Positions 11,306 to 21,747 of a DNA stretch of 64,000 bases are shown here, one piece after another. Every line of letters begins with the position of its first letter. The stretch's first letter is position 1. The position numbers and the translations under genes were made by a program. Source of the DNA: Amorphophallus konjac (Eukaryota; Streptophyta; Magnoliopsida; Alismatales; Araceae); assembly GCA_022559845.1 (NCBI GenBank), contig JAHNEJ010000232.1, forward strand, positions 39,204-103,203, given 5' to 3'. The notes under the pieces are model-generated. The model did not search any database and was not told the origin of the DNA. It worked only from the letters and a program-made list of their open reading frames with translations.

Positions 11306-13491
11306 TGATTGGGGCATCTCTCACCCTTCACATTTTTCCACAGCTCCGATTGCTCACTAGCAGTACTCCATTGTGTCCGTCACATTTTCTGAGTCTTGGC
11401 ATGCAATTTTTATATTTTATTTGAGTCATATCATTGTAATTTTCCTTTTATTTGAGTCCAGTACCTAGGTTAATGAGTCATCTACCAAAGTTAGGTGTCA
11501 TAGGGTTGATTAGATTAGTTAATGGGCCCTATTCAATGGGCAAGGCCCAGGGGCACCCCCTTCCCCCTTGGTTATTTGTCAATGTTCCAAAAGTCAGGGA
11601 CTTATTGTAAAATGTGGGTTCCCTATAAATAGGACCTCCATCTCCCCATTTTTAGCTAATGAAGATCTATTATTGCGAGTCCAGAAAATTAAGTTCATTT
11701 GATGAGAAGCCGTTAAAGAGGAGTGAGAAACTCCCCTCACCTAGCCCCTTTCTCTCGCCTCCCCCTCCCACCTACTTACTCTCTCTCCTCCCCTCATTCA
11801 ATAGTCACCACAACTTCGCACAACACCTCTTTAATCCACCTCTAGTCCCAAGGGAGACCAATCTCCAAGCCACCCTCCAACCCCCAACCACCCACTACCC
11901 TTTCCCAAGCACCCTTCCATCTCCCCAAGGCTGAAGGGGTTCAAACCCTAGGCCAAATTTGAATCTCCCTCCCTTTCTGGCGGCCCCTCACCCCTCCCCA
12001 ACACCCCCTTCCTACCCTGGTCGCCCTCCCCATTTCCCCTTGCTTCCCTTGGCCATCCCACCCACATACACACAACCCTACACATTCATCCTATTCCCAG
12101 CTCATAGGCAGTAGAGTACCAGTGACTTTCTGAGGCTGCCACATCATCACAAAGAAGCTTCAGAAGGCATACCATATACCATTGGAAGCGTCTCCAAGTC
12201 CTCTTTGCAACAGTGGTAGTCTTGTCCCAGTCTGAGTTCGTCGCTGCCCAGGAGAGCCGACATCGCCGGACTGCGCATCATCCTCCTGACAGTTATCCAA
12301 AAGTAGATTGCAGAGGCTACCACGACCAGAGTTCTGAGCGTCTTGGAGTGGCGCTTGGCTGAAACGTTCTACTCCAAGTCCCCTAGCATCACTAAGAAGC
12401 AGAGCATCCTTTGAAGCCGGAAGCACAAAGTTCCGAATTTCCTACCATTAGTGCGCAGGTAAGTCTGACTGAAGATAGATCCGACCCCCTCCCATTTCTT
12501 AGGCTCTCGCAGTCAGCTCTGACATCCGATGGCATCCCTGTGGGTCTCCGTTCGAAGGGGGTTCGACCACAAATCCAATGACTCTAGCCTTGCATGAATC
12601 ACACCTCGGGAGCAACCGTGGTGTCCTCACCTTCCTGCTGCAGTGACACAGAAGCTACCAGAATTAGAAGCCTGCAACCCTGTTCACGCCTCTACCCCGA
12701 CAGCCCTCGCCAACAAGAAAATCCCCAAAATTTTTGACATCATCCTGGGTCAACCACGGAGATTTTTCCACTGATTTCATTGCAAACAGAGTTCGGAGAA
12801 ATCCGCAGCAGCGTCAACATCGACTATCTATCCGCTATTCTAGAGGGCTGGCAGAATCGACGATCTTCTTCCACTTCGGCTTCTAGCATAGTTTTCTCCA
12901 CCCCGCCTGGCCGGCTGACTGCCCCTCCCTACGTGGAGGTACATTTTAGTTGTAAAACTAATCCCCACCCCTAGTCCAAACCCCTTGCGAGGGGCGTAGT
13001 GCATGTAACTTGAATTTTCAGGTTGAAGCTTCTCCGGCGCGACGTGCGGGTAAGCCCACGCTTCTCCGCTTGCCATCGTCTCCAGCCGGGATCGGCATCT
13101 TCACGCTGATCATGTGAGCTCCAGACCACACTCCAATGCCGGATTAATTGTGCTTGATTAGTATTGCTTCTAGTGTGCCGTCGGTCGGTGAGGAGTGCTC
13201 GAACTCAAATTGCTACTATGTGAGTGTCCACCGCGGGTGATTTGTGAGTGAGACCAATTTACCCACGCCCTCGACGTGCTGACCGCCCGTGAATTTGGGC
13301 AACCCCTGACCCTTAAGGGTCATCCCCAAGCTGGCCATACCCTTGAAAACCTCCGGGTCCAACCTCGGACCCTCTCCCTATCGCCGGTCCACCTACGGAC
13401 CCGAGTGTGCCAAATGTGAAAGTGTTCGCTTGTGTGACATTGTCGTTTCCGTTACGTTTCTTGCAATCTAAGTCTAAGGGGTTGTATCACA
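11306..13491 (+). repeat. 5' LTR of element C
   Basis: It starts TGATTGGGGCATC and ends ...GTATCACA, five bases before the primer site. The first ~135 bp recur at 41843. A divergent relative lies in reverse orientation at 46192-48535; the blocks CGCCTGGCCGGCT and CCCTCCCT.CGTGGAGGTA are shared. The TATA box is at 11624; a C/T-rich region follows. Confidence 0.65.
11624..11631 (+). promoter_or_regulatory. TATA box in element C LTR
   Basis: TATAAATA in the context CCCTATAAATAGGACC, about 320 bp into the LTR. The related minus LTR has CCCTATATATAGGACC at the matching place (48157-48164). Confidence 0.55.
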
Positions 13492-13496
13492 TCAAT

Positions 13497-13508
13497 TGGT
13501 ATCAGAGC
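13497..13508 (+). other. Primer binding site, tRNA-iMet type (element C)
   Basis: TGGTATCAGAGC is the standard plant initiator-methionine tRNA primer site. It begins five bases after the CA end of the 5' LTR and 76 bp before the gag ATG. Confidence 0.85.
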
Positions 13509-13572
13509 AAGTTCTAGACTTGTCTCTACTAAGTCTTGTCCTAGGACCATTGCATTTATCCCCTCGATCATC

Positions 13573-13947
13573 ATGGCCACTTCCTACTTAACCTACTCGC
13601 CACCCATGGACTTCATTCTAGATGACGGATCACGTTCTAGTGATTATGTTAGGTGGGAGGCTACCATGGAAAGGTACTTTGAAAAGACTTGGGTATATGG
13701 ACCCGCGAGAGTCCGCAAGGCCAAGGGACGACTTCGGGGTCAAGCCAAGAGTAAGTTGGAGCACATAGAGGGGTTAAGAAGGGTTACGAGGCAAGAGCCC
13801 ATTTCCTCATGGGATGATATGAAGGAGGAACTTAGAAATATCTTCGCTCCCCGACGTTCTCCTTCCTATCCGAGGAGCACTACCACTCCTCCATCCCCAC
13901 CCGGCCAACTTGAGACCACCCTTAGGTCTCTACCCCACCACTCCTAA
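13573..13947 (+). pseudogene. gag: Element C gag, N-terminal part
   Basis: ATG 13573 follows the primer site at normal leader distance. The 124-codon frame contains a gag core: YVRWEATMERYF, then a basic RGQAKSK stretch and ISSWDDMKEELR..F.P (about residues 25-95), the layout of Retrotrans_gag in Ty3/Gypsy elements. After residue 95 the frame becomes proline/threonine-rich and stops; no zinc knuckle or protease follows. It is either a truncated gag of a non-autonomous element or broken by a frameshift at the start of the proline-rich part. Confidence 0.6.
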
Positions 13948-14678
13948 CAAATCACCTCTCAACCATCATCACTACACTTCGCCACCAAGACCTCTCCCTT
14001 AAGACCCAAACAAGTCTAGCCTCTACCTCTCCACCTAACCCTATGAGGGTCCCCGAACCCCAACCAAAACCCCCTTCCACAACCCTCACTATCTAAACCA
14101 AATTGGCTCCCACTTCCACCCCTCCACAACTGGCCGATCCAAAGGGCAAGAGACCCTTAACCGACCCGGCTCTCCCCGTGAAGGCCACCACCAACCAACC
14201 CACACTCCCTTTCCCAACCCATACCCAAACCCAATTGGCCTCCACTCCTCTATCTCCCCTCATAAGGGACACACCTCCCAAGGCCAACCAACCCAAGCCT
14301 CCTCACCCAACCCATCTCCCACTCCCAACTCCAATCCTACCCCAACCTAGGCCTTCACTACTTCCCCTACTAATCCCAAACCAAGTTTCCATTTACCCTC
14401 CACCCCGGGTACACAATCTCACCTCCTTGGTAGAGGAGACCATGACACACCCATTCAAGTAGAGATGGATACCCATCCGGACCCACCTCCCGCCATAGTG
14501 GAAATCCAAGAGCTTCCCATTCCATCCACCTCTCCTAGCCCGGTTCTTCAAGATCCAACCACCACCACTCATGCCACCCTCACCGTTAATAAGTCCATAC
14601 TCCAATGGCTCAAGCGAGGATCCACCATCCCTAGCTCACCCCCACACCTCTCCCCCATTGGACATCAAAACCAAATTG
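13948..14678 (+). other. Internal region of element C, proline-rich remnant
   Basis: Strongly C/T/A-rich sequence whose frames read as P/T/S-rich low complexity. It is the continuation of element C up to the insertion site of element B; the sequence resumes at 40208. No recognisable domain. Confidence 0.5.
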
Positions 14679-14683
14679 TGCCC
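14679..14683. repeat. Target site duplication of element B (left)
   Basis: TGCCC immediately before the 5' LTR, repeated at 40203-40207 immediately after the 3' LTR. Confidence 0.85.
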
Positions 14684-14944
14684 TGTAGACACGCCATTCT
14701 TGACGTCTCCTGAGAAAGTCTCATATTACTATACAACGCCCCGCAACGGCTTACGCATTTCGAATCACTCGAGTGCTTCCTTTTCTTGGGTCTTCTTCTG
14801 CCTTTTTCGGCATTCGGAATCGTCCCGTCACGGCATTCGGACAGCGTCAACACCAGTCAGACGCATCAGGAGGTTCCGGAATCAGGAAGGGTGTCTGACG
14901 GGCGGTCGCCGACGTCTGATTTGAGGACCCGGGTGGGTCTTAAT

Positions 14945-15573
14945 GGGGGCGTCCAGGCCTTTGGACGCCCCCATCTTTTTAATTCATTTTATTATTTTCT
15001 CAGGGCCCAAACCAAATAAAAAATATATATATTAATGGAGGCGTCCAGGGCCCTGGACGCCTCCATAAAAACAAAAATAAAAAATGTGTGTAAAATGCCA
15101 GTTGGCATAAAAAAAACAAAAATAAATAAATAAATATATATATTAATGGAGGCGTCCAGGCCCCTAGACGCCTCCATAAAAATAATTATAAAAAAATCAA
15201 AATGCCAGCCTTGGCACAAAAGACTAATAAAAAAATAAAATAATATATTTATGGAGGCGTCCATTCCCCTGGACGCCTCCATCAACTCTCTCACGGGCGC
15301 CGCTCACCGAACGACGGTTTGTCGTGTGTGAAAAAATCCAAATTATAGAGACGTCCAGTCAGCTGGACGCGCCCATTTCTGAATCACGAGGCGCCGCTCA
15401 TAAAATCACGCGTTGTGCCAAACCGCGTGCGGTCGTCGTCGGTTTTCAGTGGACCTGTTTGAGGCGTCCGGATACCTGGACGCCTCCACAAAAGTATTCC
15501 AAAAATATATATAAAAATAGAATAAAATATTAATTCAGCCCTGATGGAGGTGTCCAGGATCCTGGACGCCTCC
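14945..15573. repeat. Array of seven GCGTCCAGG/CCTGGACGC palindromes in U3
   Basis: Palindromes lie at 14945-14972, 15037-15064, 15148-15175, 15253-15280, 15350-15373, 15461-15486 and 15546-15573, about 85-110 bp apart in A/T-rich spacers. The best are 28-bp inverted repeats, e.g. GGAGGCGTCC then AGGGCCCT then GGACGCCTCC. Shorter inverted repeats of TGCCA..TGGCA type sit between some of them (near 15097 and 15202). Confidence 0.95.
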
Positions 15574-15587
15574 ACCCTCCGTAGCTC

Positions 15588-15595
15588 TATAAATA
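15588..15595 (+). promoter_or_regulatory. TATA box of element B 5' LTR
   Basis: TATAAATA in GCTCTATAAATAGAGG, 14 bp after the last palindrome. The long leader with GC-rich subrepeats follows. Confidence 0.75.
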
Positions 15596-16215
15596 GAGGC
15601 CCACCCCCTCAGTTCTGGAAGAGCTTCGAAGTGACCCGATAGGCTGCCGGAGCCCAGAGGCTACGGAGTCATTTTCTAACCCGTGGGTTCTTTTGTAGGT
15701 GGAGGTTCTGCCGGCTTCTCGGGTGCTCACGCTCGCGAGAGGAAGGTCGTCTTCATCCACCGCGCTTCCACGTCGTCCCCACGCTGCCGGAGCTCCGCCG
15801 GATTTCACCATCGGCACATTCAATAAGCCAATTCTTTCCTTTTCTTCGTTGTTCCTTTTGCATTCATCATCTTGCATCCCCTATCCCCCTTCATAAGGGC
15901 GCCTTTTCTTATACACTTTTTACATCCATCATCTCATTTTCCTCCTACTCGAGTCCGAGAGGGGTTTAAAAGATAACACCAATCAGGTGTGTGTCTTGCC
16001 ATCATTTCATTATTTTTATCGCAAGGATTTGAATACTACACCTCCATCTTTCTAATCCACTTGTCATTTGTTTGTCGTTGCTTTGCAAGGGTAGCCGAGG
16101 AAAGCCCTCTCCGTCGGCCGGCCGAAGGGGGAGGAAGAAGCAACCCGCCATCTCTCGCTCTTGAGGTAGGCGCGATCACCTTCTTATTTTTGGGGTCTTT
16201 TGGCCCCTGGCGATC

Positions 16216-16620
16216 ACATATTGTTCTCGAGGCCGCGGCGAGTCACTTCCCCAATGGCCATTTAAATTTCGTTCTTATATTCTCTTTATATTCTGTTATA
16301 TTCTGCTCATATTCTCGAGGCCGCGGCGAGTCACTTCCCCAATGGCCGTTTAAATTCACGTTCTTGTACGTTATATTCTTATCTGTTTATGTTCTCGAGG
16401 TCACGGCGAGTCACTTCCTTAATGGCCGTTTAAATTCCTGCTCTTTATATTCTCTTTATATTCTGTCATCTTATTATCTGCTCATATTCTCGAGGCCGCG
16501 GCGAGTCACTTCCCCAATGGCCGTTTCAATTCTTGTTATTTAATTTCTGCACCATTCCCGTCCCCCCCGAGGCCGCGGCGAGTCACTTCCCGCTATGGCC
16601 GTTTAACCCCCATATTTGCT
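16216..16620 (+). repeat. R-U5 subrepeats, five units
   Basis: Five copies of a block starting CTCGAGGCCGCGGCGAGTCA and continuing CTTCCCCAATGGCCGTTTAA, each followed by a T-rich spacer; period about 80-95 bp. The 3' LTR has six (39558-40025). Confidence 0.9.
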
Positions 16621-16790
16621 ATATCACACTTGTCCCGCTCGTCCCGCCGGAGCAATCTCCCGTGGTGGCCCCTTCTCTCTCTTCTCTTATTTCTGTATTG
16701 CAGCAAAACAAACACCAAAAAAAAGAGGAGCCCGTGCGCGCTCCGCGTCTTCTCCGCTCTTCCCCGAACCGCGTGACGTCGCTCACATAT

Positions 16791-16809
16791 TGGCGATCAC
16801 GGTGGGACC
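16791..16809 (+). other. Primer binding site of element B
   Basis: TGGCGATCACGGTGGGACC starts three bases after the LTR end. It resembles the site of element D (TGGCACGCCCGGTGGGACC). I do not assign the tRNA. Confidence 0.7.
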
Positions 16810-17381
16810 TCTACTGCTTCCTTTCGGCTACCCTTGCAAGCTCGGCACCACCCGTGCCTCTCCACCTTGGCGCCCGCGCGCGCCCCCGTTGTGCTCACGG
16901 CAGCACTATCAGTTGTGATTGGTTGTTTGTTTATTATATGTCTGTTATTTCTGTTATTTTCTTACTCTATATATCTGTCAGCATTCCATTGCATACATCC
17001 ATTCCTCTTTTCTATCCTTTTTTCATTTTTTGAGGATCACCCTTTCCCGGTGAAGGAAGGACTCTCCGTTTGAGAATTCCTCTCAACGGACTAGAATCTC
17101 CTACACTGGGACCTCCGTAAGTCCCCGACATCGAAGAATCTCCTCTTCGTTCACTGGGCTGGTTGTACCATTGAAGTTCCCCGGAGTTAGTCATTTCATT
17201 CGTGGTGAGACGAGAGACCCTAGCTGACACGGCGGTGAAAAAAATTAAACTAGGGTCCCCATTTTGTGTGAACTTCGGATCTCGTTAAAAACACAAAAAA
17301 AAATCATCAACATCAAAACACAAAAAAAGGGCGTAAAGGCATCCACTTGTTTGATAATCTCTGCTACCTACTTGCTAGTGT

Positions 17382-19300
17382 ATGTTTTTACGTTCTGGGA
17401 AAACTGTGAGCATGTCTCACGAGTCTTTTGAGGAGAACCACCCTAGCCGTGGTTTGTCAGCCGACCCGCGAGTCTATGCTATGGACTCGGGTCCTTCTCA
17501 TGACCCCTCGCATGAGGTGCAGGTTATTGCCGGGGACACGTCCCCACCACAGGATATCACTTCCTTACTGGGCGTCCTCGCCAACACGGAGCTTACCTCT
17601 GAACAGCTCCGGGCCTTCTAGGCCATTCTAAAGGGGAAATCTATTTCCCCCACGCCCCAGGAATCAACTCCGGCCATCGCACCTCTCCAAGAGTCCGTGC
17701 AGGCCATTCCATCTCCCTCATTGGCGCAAGCCATCCAGTCTCCCTCGCTTCAAGGACAAGTGAGCCAACAACCACCCTCATTCCAGTTCCCGTCACAATC
17801 TCAAACTCCCGTTGTTCCCCACACACCGCTTCAGCCAGGGTCAACTGTCGGCGGTCCAACAGCTCCCTCTCATTCGGGGTTTCCCCCTCAAGTCTCCGGG
17901 AGACAGTTTCTCCCCCAGTGGCAAGTGCCACCTTCACCTCCAGAGGAGCTCGCCCAATCGCTCCTCAATAGGTTCAATCGCATGGACGAGCAGTTTCAAA
18001 ATCTAAGAAGAATGGTGGACGTGAAAGCCACCCCGGAGGTTGCTTTGCCAATCCTTCCCGTCATTCATCTTCCTCCCTCCGAAATGCCCACGTACCGCAG
18101 ATACAATGGTACCGGCAACCCCTTCATTCACCTCAAGGACTTCATGTATGAGTCCTCCTATTGGCAAAATGATCAAAGGTCCCTGGCATACCTCTTTCGG
18201 AGATCATTGGATGGTCCTGCGCTTGAGTGGTTCTATTCTCTGGAGCCCCGCGAGGCCGAGAATTTTGAAATAGTCCAGAGAAGGTTCTTGCAGAAATATA
18301 GGGATAGGGTCAGTCCCTCACTCTCCATTACCGACCTAGTGGCCGAAAAGATGAAACCCGACGAGGATTTTGTCCGATATGCTGATAGATGGAGGTCTCT
18401 GGCGGAAAGAATAAGGGATACCCTCTCCGAGCCCGAACAGGTGAAGATGATTGTGTCTAATGCAACCCCATAGTTCAGACATGTCCTGGCCATGAATAAA
18501 CTTACTACAATGGAGGAACTCTATGAAAGGGCCCGATACATCCAAACCCAGCTAAAAGACTCCCCCATCATGAACATGTTTGAGTCGCCGAAACCCAAAG
18601 TGGTCAGAAAGACAGGCGCTGGTGTCCCGGGCGGAGCCACAGAAGGGGTCGTGATAAATGAGCAAGTCAGTGCGGTCAACAATGTCAACTATGCAGTCAA
18701 CCCAAGGCCTCCACAAATGCCCCGACTTCCCCTTCAACCGGGTCCTTTCCCTCTTCGTCCTCCACCCCAAAATAATCCACCCCAGGATAATATACCTCCA
18801 TTACGCCAACCCCAGCAACAACAACCACAACCTCAGCAACAATAACCACCGCTTCAGTACAACCAAGTTCCACCCCCGGGGAACTATGGTCCCCAACAGC
18901 AACAAAGGAGGCCGCTCGGTCCCAAGAGAGCCTACTATCCACCATTGCCGGAAACCTTAGCAGATATTTTTAATGCCCTCATGGCATCAAACCAACTCGC
19001 CCTACCCAGAGAAAGGCCCGCGTGGCCCCCCAATGTACGTTGATACCTCCAAATACTGTGTCTACCACAGGCAGCCGGGACACACAGTAGATTACTGCTT
19101 CCATTTCAAAGATTACATCCATGATATGAATGATGAACATCAAATAGATTGGGATGAGATGAGACGATACGTCGCGGCTCTCAAGGCTAGGAGACCCCCT
19201 CATAGGCCACAGCAGCAGTTACAATAGCAACAGCAACAGCAACCACAACAACAACAGCAGGCTCAGCAGGCCCCACAACAACAGCCCGACATGGGCATAA
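17382..19300 (+). pseudogene. gag: Element B gag
   Basis: From ATG 17382 the same frame continues through in-frame TAG at 17619, TAG at 18471 and TAA at 18843, then shifts near 19000-19030. Order: P/Q-rich N-terminal region; Retrotrans_gag core (about 18090-18470) with GNPFIHLKDFMYE and GPALEWFYSL; a Q/P-rich linker; and a zinc-knuckle-like CVYHRQPGHTVDYC (about 19054-19096) of the CxxHxxxGHxxxxC type usual in Tat gag. A poly-Q tract follows (19210-19290). Only a few changes separate it from an open gag, so decay is recent. Confidence 0.85.
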
Positions 19301-20122
19301 TCCAGAATCCATTACCGGAGCACCAACAGCCCAATCATCAGGTTAACCCCATCTCCTCCTTCCCGGAAGTCGGGAGAGAGCAGGTGTGGCACCAGGAAAA
19401 GTACCTCCATTCTTTCTACCTCCAACCCTATCGTCATGCAACCCCCTCACCTTGCCCGGGTAGCACCTCTCTCTCATCAACCCGCATCAGTATCACCATC
19501 ACCATTTCCACTACCATTACGCCCTCTCATCCGCACCCCGACCTCCTATCAACCGACACTCTCCACTACGCCTTCACACCCTCTCATCTTCTCTCACTCC
19601 CCCACTTTACCATCCACCTCTACCACATTTACCCCTACGCCTTCTAAACCCCTTATCATCCGTCAACCATACATAACCCCGTCTTTCTCCACCGTATCAC
19701 CACTAATGCCTTCAAAACCACTCATTAACCATCACCCACCTCAAAATCATTGCCCACTTCAAGCCCTACCCACTCCTACTTCGTCTCCACCGCCACCTTC
19801 TAGACCCCTTATCCTTCATAATCCGCGCAATATCCCATCTACCTCCACCATGCCGCCACCTAACAAACCCCTCATCAGAATCCCTGCTCCCGTCATCACC
19901 CCTGCTTCATCAACCATTCCTCCACTACTACCCCTCAAACCCCTGTTAAAACTCACTGCTACCCCCACAGAGGTACAAAAGCCGCAGACAATGGTGCTCC
20001 GGAGTGGAAGGATTTTCCACAGGGTTTTCCCCCACAACAGTTAGAATCCCGAGCAATCTCAGCCAGAGAAGGATGATGCAGAACAACCAGAAAGAGCTAT
20101 CCCTAGAACACAGTATGATCTA
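19301..20122 (+). other. Proline/threonine/serine-rich linker between gag and protease
   Basis: A frame open from 19436 to a TAG at 20042 encodes a low-complexity P/T/S-rich stretch ending in MVLRSGR, and runs in the same frame as the protease. It is part of the gag-pro polyprotein rather than an independent gene. No domain recognised. Confidence 0.5.
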
Positions 20123-20690
20123 TTGAAACACTTGGACAAGACACCTGCCCGGATCTCCATCCTAGAGCTACTTCAAAGATCCACATCCCACCAGGCGGCC
20201 TTGATGGAATATCTTCAAAAGGTCATGGTTAATGAAGACCTCCCCGTGGAGAAGATTTCGACCGTCCTGACCCCAACAGACACACAACCAGCCATCATGT
20301 TTCACAACTACGAGCTCGCTCCCAAGGAAGCTCGGAAATATGCATTGTGCATTTCAATAAAAATTAATGGGGTATCCATAAACCCGTGTCTTGTGGACAT
20401 GGGTGCATCCATAAATGTGATCTCCATGAGCACTCTTCAGTTGTGTGGGGTCAACGAGGAACAAATAAGACCTTCCTCGATCACGGTCACGGCTTATGAC
20501 AATAGAAAAAACCGCCGCATGGGATGATTATTCTGAAGGCAGAACTAGGCCCCATGTCAATTCCCACGGAATTCCATGTCCTCGACATGGACCCCACATT
20601 CAAGGCTATACTGGGTCGCCCTTACATCGAAGCCATGGACGCTGTGCCTTCCACCAACCATCAGTGCCTGAAGTTTCCTTATAATGGGAG
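20123..20690 (+). pseudogene. Element B aspartic protease region
   Basis: The segment contains LVDMGASINVIS (active-site loop, normally D-T/S-G; here D-M-G) and, after a frame break near 20515-20527, FKAILGRPYIEAM and VPSTNHQCLKF, the conserved C-terminal half of Tat/Gypsy retropepsins. N-terminal of it is a helical segment with ARISILELLQ.S. The D-x-G variant and the frameshift make activity of this copy unlikely. Confidence 0.8.
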
Positions 20691-21747
20691 AATTATTAAA
20701 GTGGTCAGTACACCTGTCCTTCACACAGTGGATGCTATCAACACCTCTCTGCCTTCTGTTTGGCCGTCTCATCGGCCCATATTGTCACTGCTGGACGTAC
20801 GTGATCCATCTCATGTTCCACTAGCACCAAAGGAGCCGGTCAGGGCAACCACAACATCATGTCTCCCGTTTCACTCCAAAGGTTGGGAGATTATGAGGAA
20901 CATCGGCTATCAACAAGGAAAAGGTCTGGGCGCACAGTTACAGGGTATGCTCAAACCGCCAAAGGAAATTAGGCTGAACCGCAGGTTTGGCCTAGGCTTC
21001 AAAGGATCGTTCAAGGCAGATTGGAAGCCCCTCACGTGGACTCTATCAAACCACTTCAACAGAGGGCCCGTTGTTCAGATGGGGGATCACCCACGAGAAG
21101 CATATGGGGGATCACATGCTATATATTTGGCTGAAAAATGTCCGAGGATCACCAAAAGAGGCAAGATCAAAGATCCGGAATGCGAATGGGACAAATGGTT
21201 CGACATACGGGACATTTCCGTTGCACTGGAAAGGATGTTCTCGTCTCCACAGCTTGAAGGACCACCATTGATCTCCGAAATATCAGAGAATATTACCACT
21301 CTTGCCAAGGTTCCAAACTATCCTCGTCCTCGCCAGAAGGACTCTGTCATCGATGGATCTTCATCCGTCCTCAACATTTCCGTCGACGGCTCATTAGCCG
21401 CCATCCTCTCCATCCACTCGTCTCAGCCTTTGCTGATATCTTCTTCCTGGGCCAGACAATTGTCTGATGATCTTCCCAGGTCCCCTTCTTTGCTTACATA
21501 CCTACGCGGGCTTTTCAACCCGCGCCAGGTCTTCAACCATGATCTGCTCTATGAGCCTCACAATCCTCTAGCCATAACCACTTTCCTCTCTCCTCCAATC
21601 TCTTTTCACTGCTTTGTCATTAAAAATGAAAACGAAAAAAAAACGTCAATTTTCAAACTCCCCAACAACACATCTTCGTTGAGGAAACCTTCTACATCTC
21701 CCACGGGTGCGTACCGCCTTGCGGACCACCCGTCCAAGGTCCGATGA
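20524..21747 (+). CDS. Protease C-terminus plus G-patch domain ORF
   Basis: A 407-codon frame holds the protease end (residues 1-60). At about residues 116-165 (20870-21015) comes GWEIMRNIGYQQGKGLGAQ followed by LQG and FGLGFKG, a G-patch (an RNA-binding or helicase-activating glycine-rich motif). The remainder is uncharacterised. A G-patch directly after the retroviral protease is known in betaretroviruses; here it occurs in a plant Tat element. The frame ends in TGA overlapping the ATG of the RT frame (ATGA at 21744), a -1 change of frame. Ogre elements are reported to splice an intron between pro and RT, so processing could differ. Confidence 0.7.
   Translation: MIILKAELGPMSIPTEFHVLDMDPTFKAILGRPYIEAMDAVPSTNHQCLKFPYNGRIIKVVSTPVLHTVDAINTSLPSVWPSHRPILSLLDVRDPSHVPLAPKEPVRATTTSCLPFHSKGWEIMRNIGYQQGKGLGAQLQGMLKPPKEIRLNRRFGLGFKGSFKADWKPLTWTLSNHFNRGPVVQMGDHPREAYGGSHAIYLAEKCPRITKRGKIKDPECEWDKWFDIRDISVALERMFSSPQLEGPPLISEISENITTLAKVPNYPRPRQKDSVIDGSSSVLNISVDGSLAAILSIHSSQPLLISSSWARQLSDDLPRSPSLLTYLRGLFNPRQVFNHDLLYEPHNPLAITTFLSPPISFHCFVIKNENEKKTSIFKLPNNTSSLRKPSTSPTGAYRLADHPSKVR

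Larger units (their letters stand above)
14684..16787 (+). repeat. 5' LTR of element B (2,104 bp)
   Basis: Nearly identical to 38017-40202. It starts TGTAGACACG and ends GTCGCTCACA. U3 carries seven palindromes and a TATA box at 15588. The R-U5 part carries five units of a GGCCGCGGCGAGTCACTTCC subrepeat, against six in the 3' LTR, which explains the 82-bp length difference. Frames in this region come from repeats and are not genes. Confidence 0.95.

Noticed and set aside
13948..14678. Host gene for a proline-rich protein
   Set aside because: Low-complexity frames without start context, located inside element C and split by element B.
15989..16543. 184-codon plus-strand frame
   Set aside because: Lies in the R-U5 subrepeats of the element B LTR; the protein is only translated repeat units and the frame differs in the 3' LTR copy.
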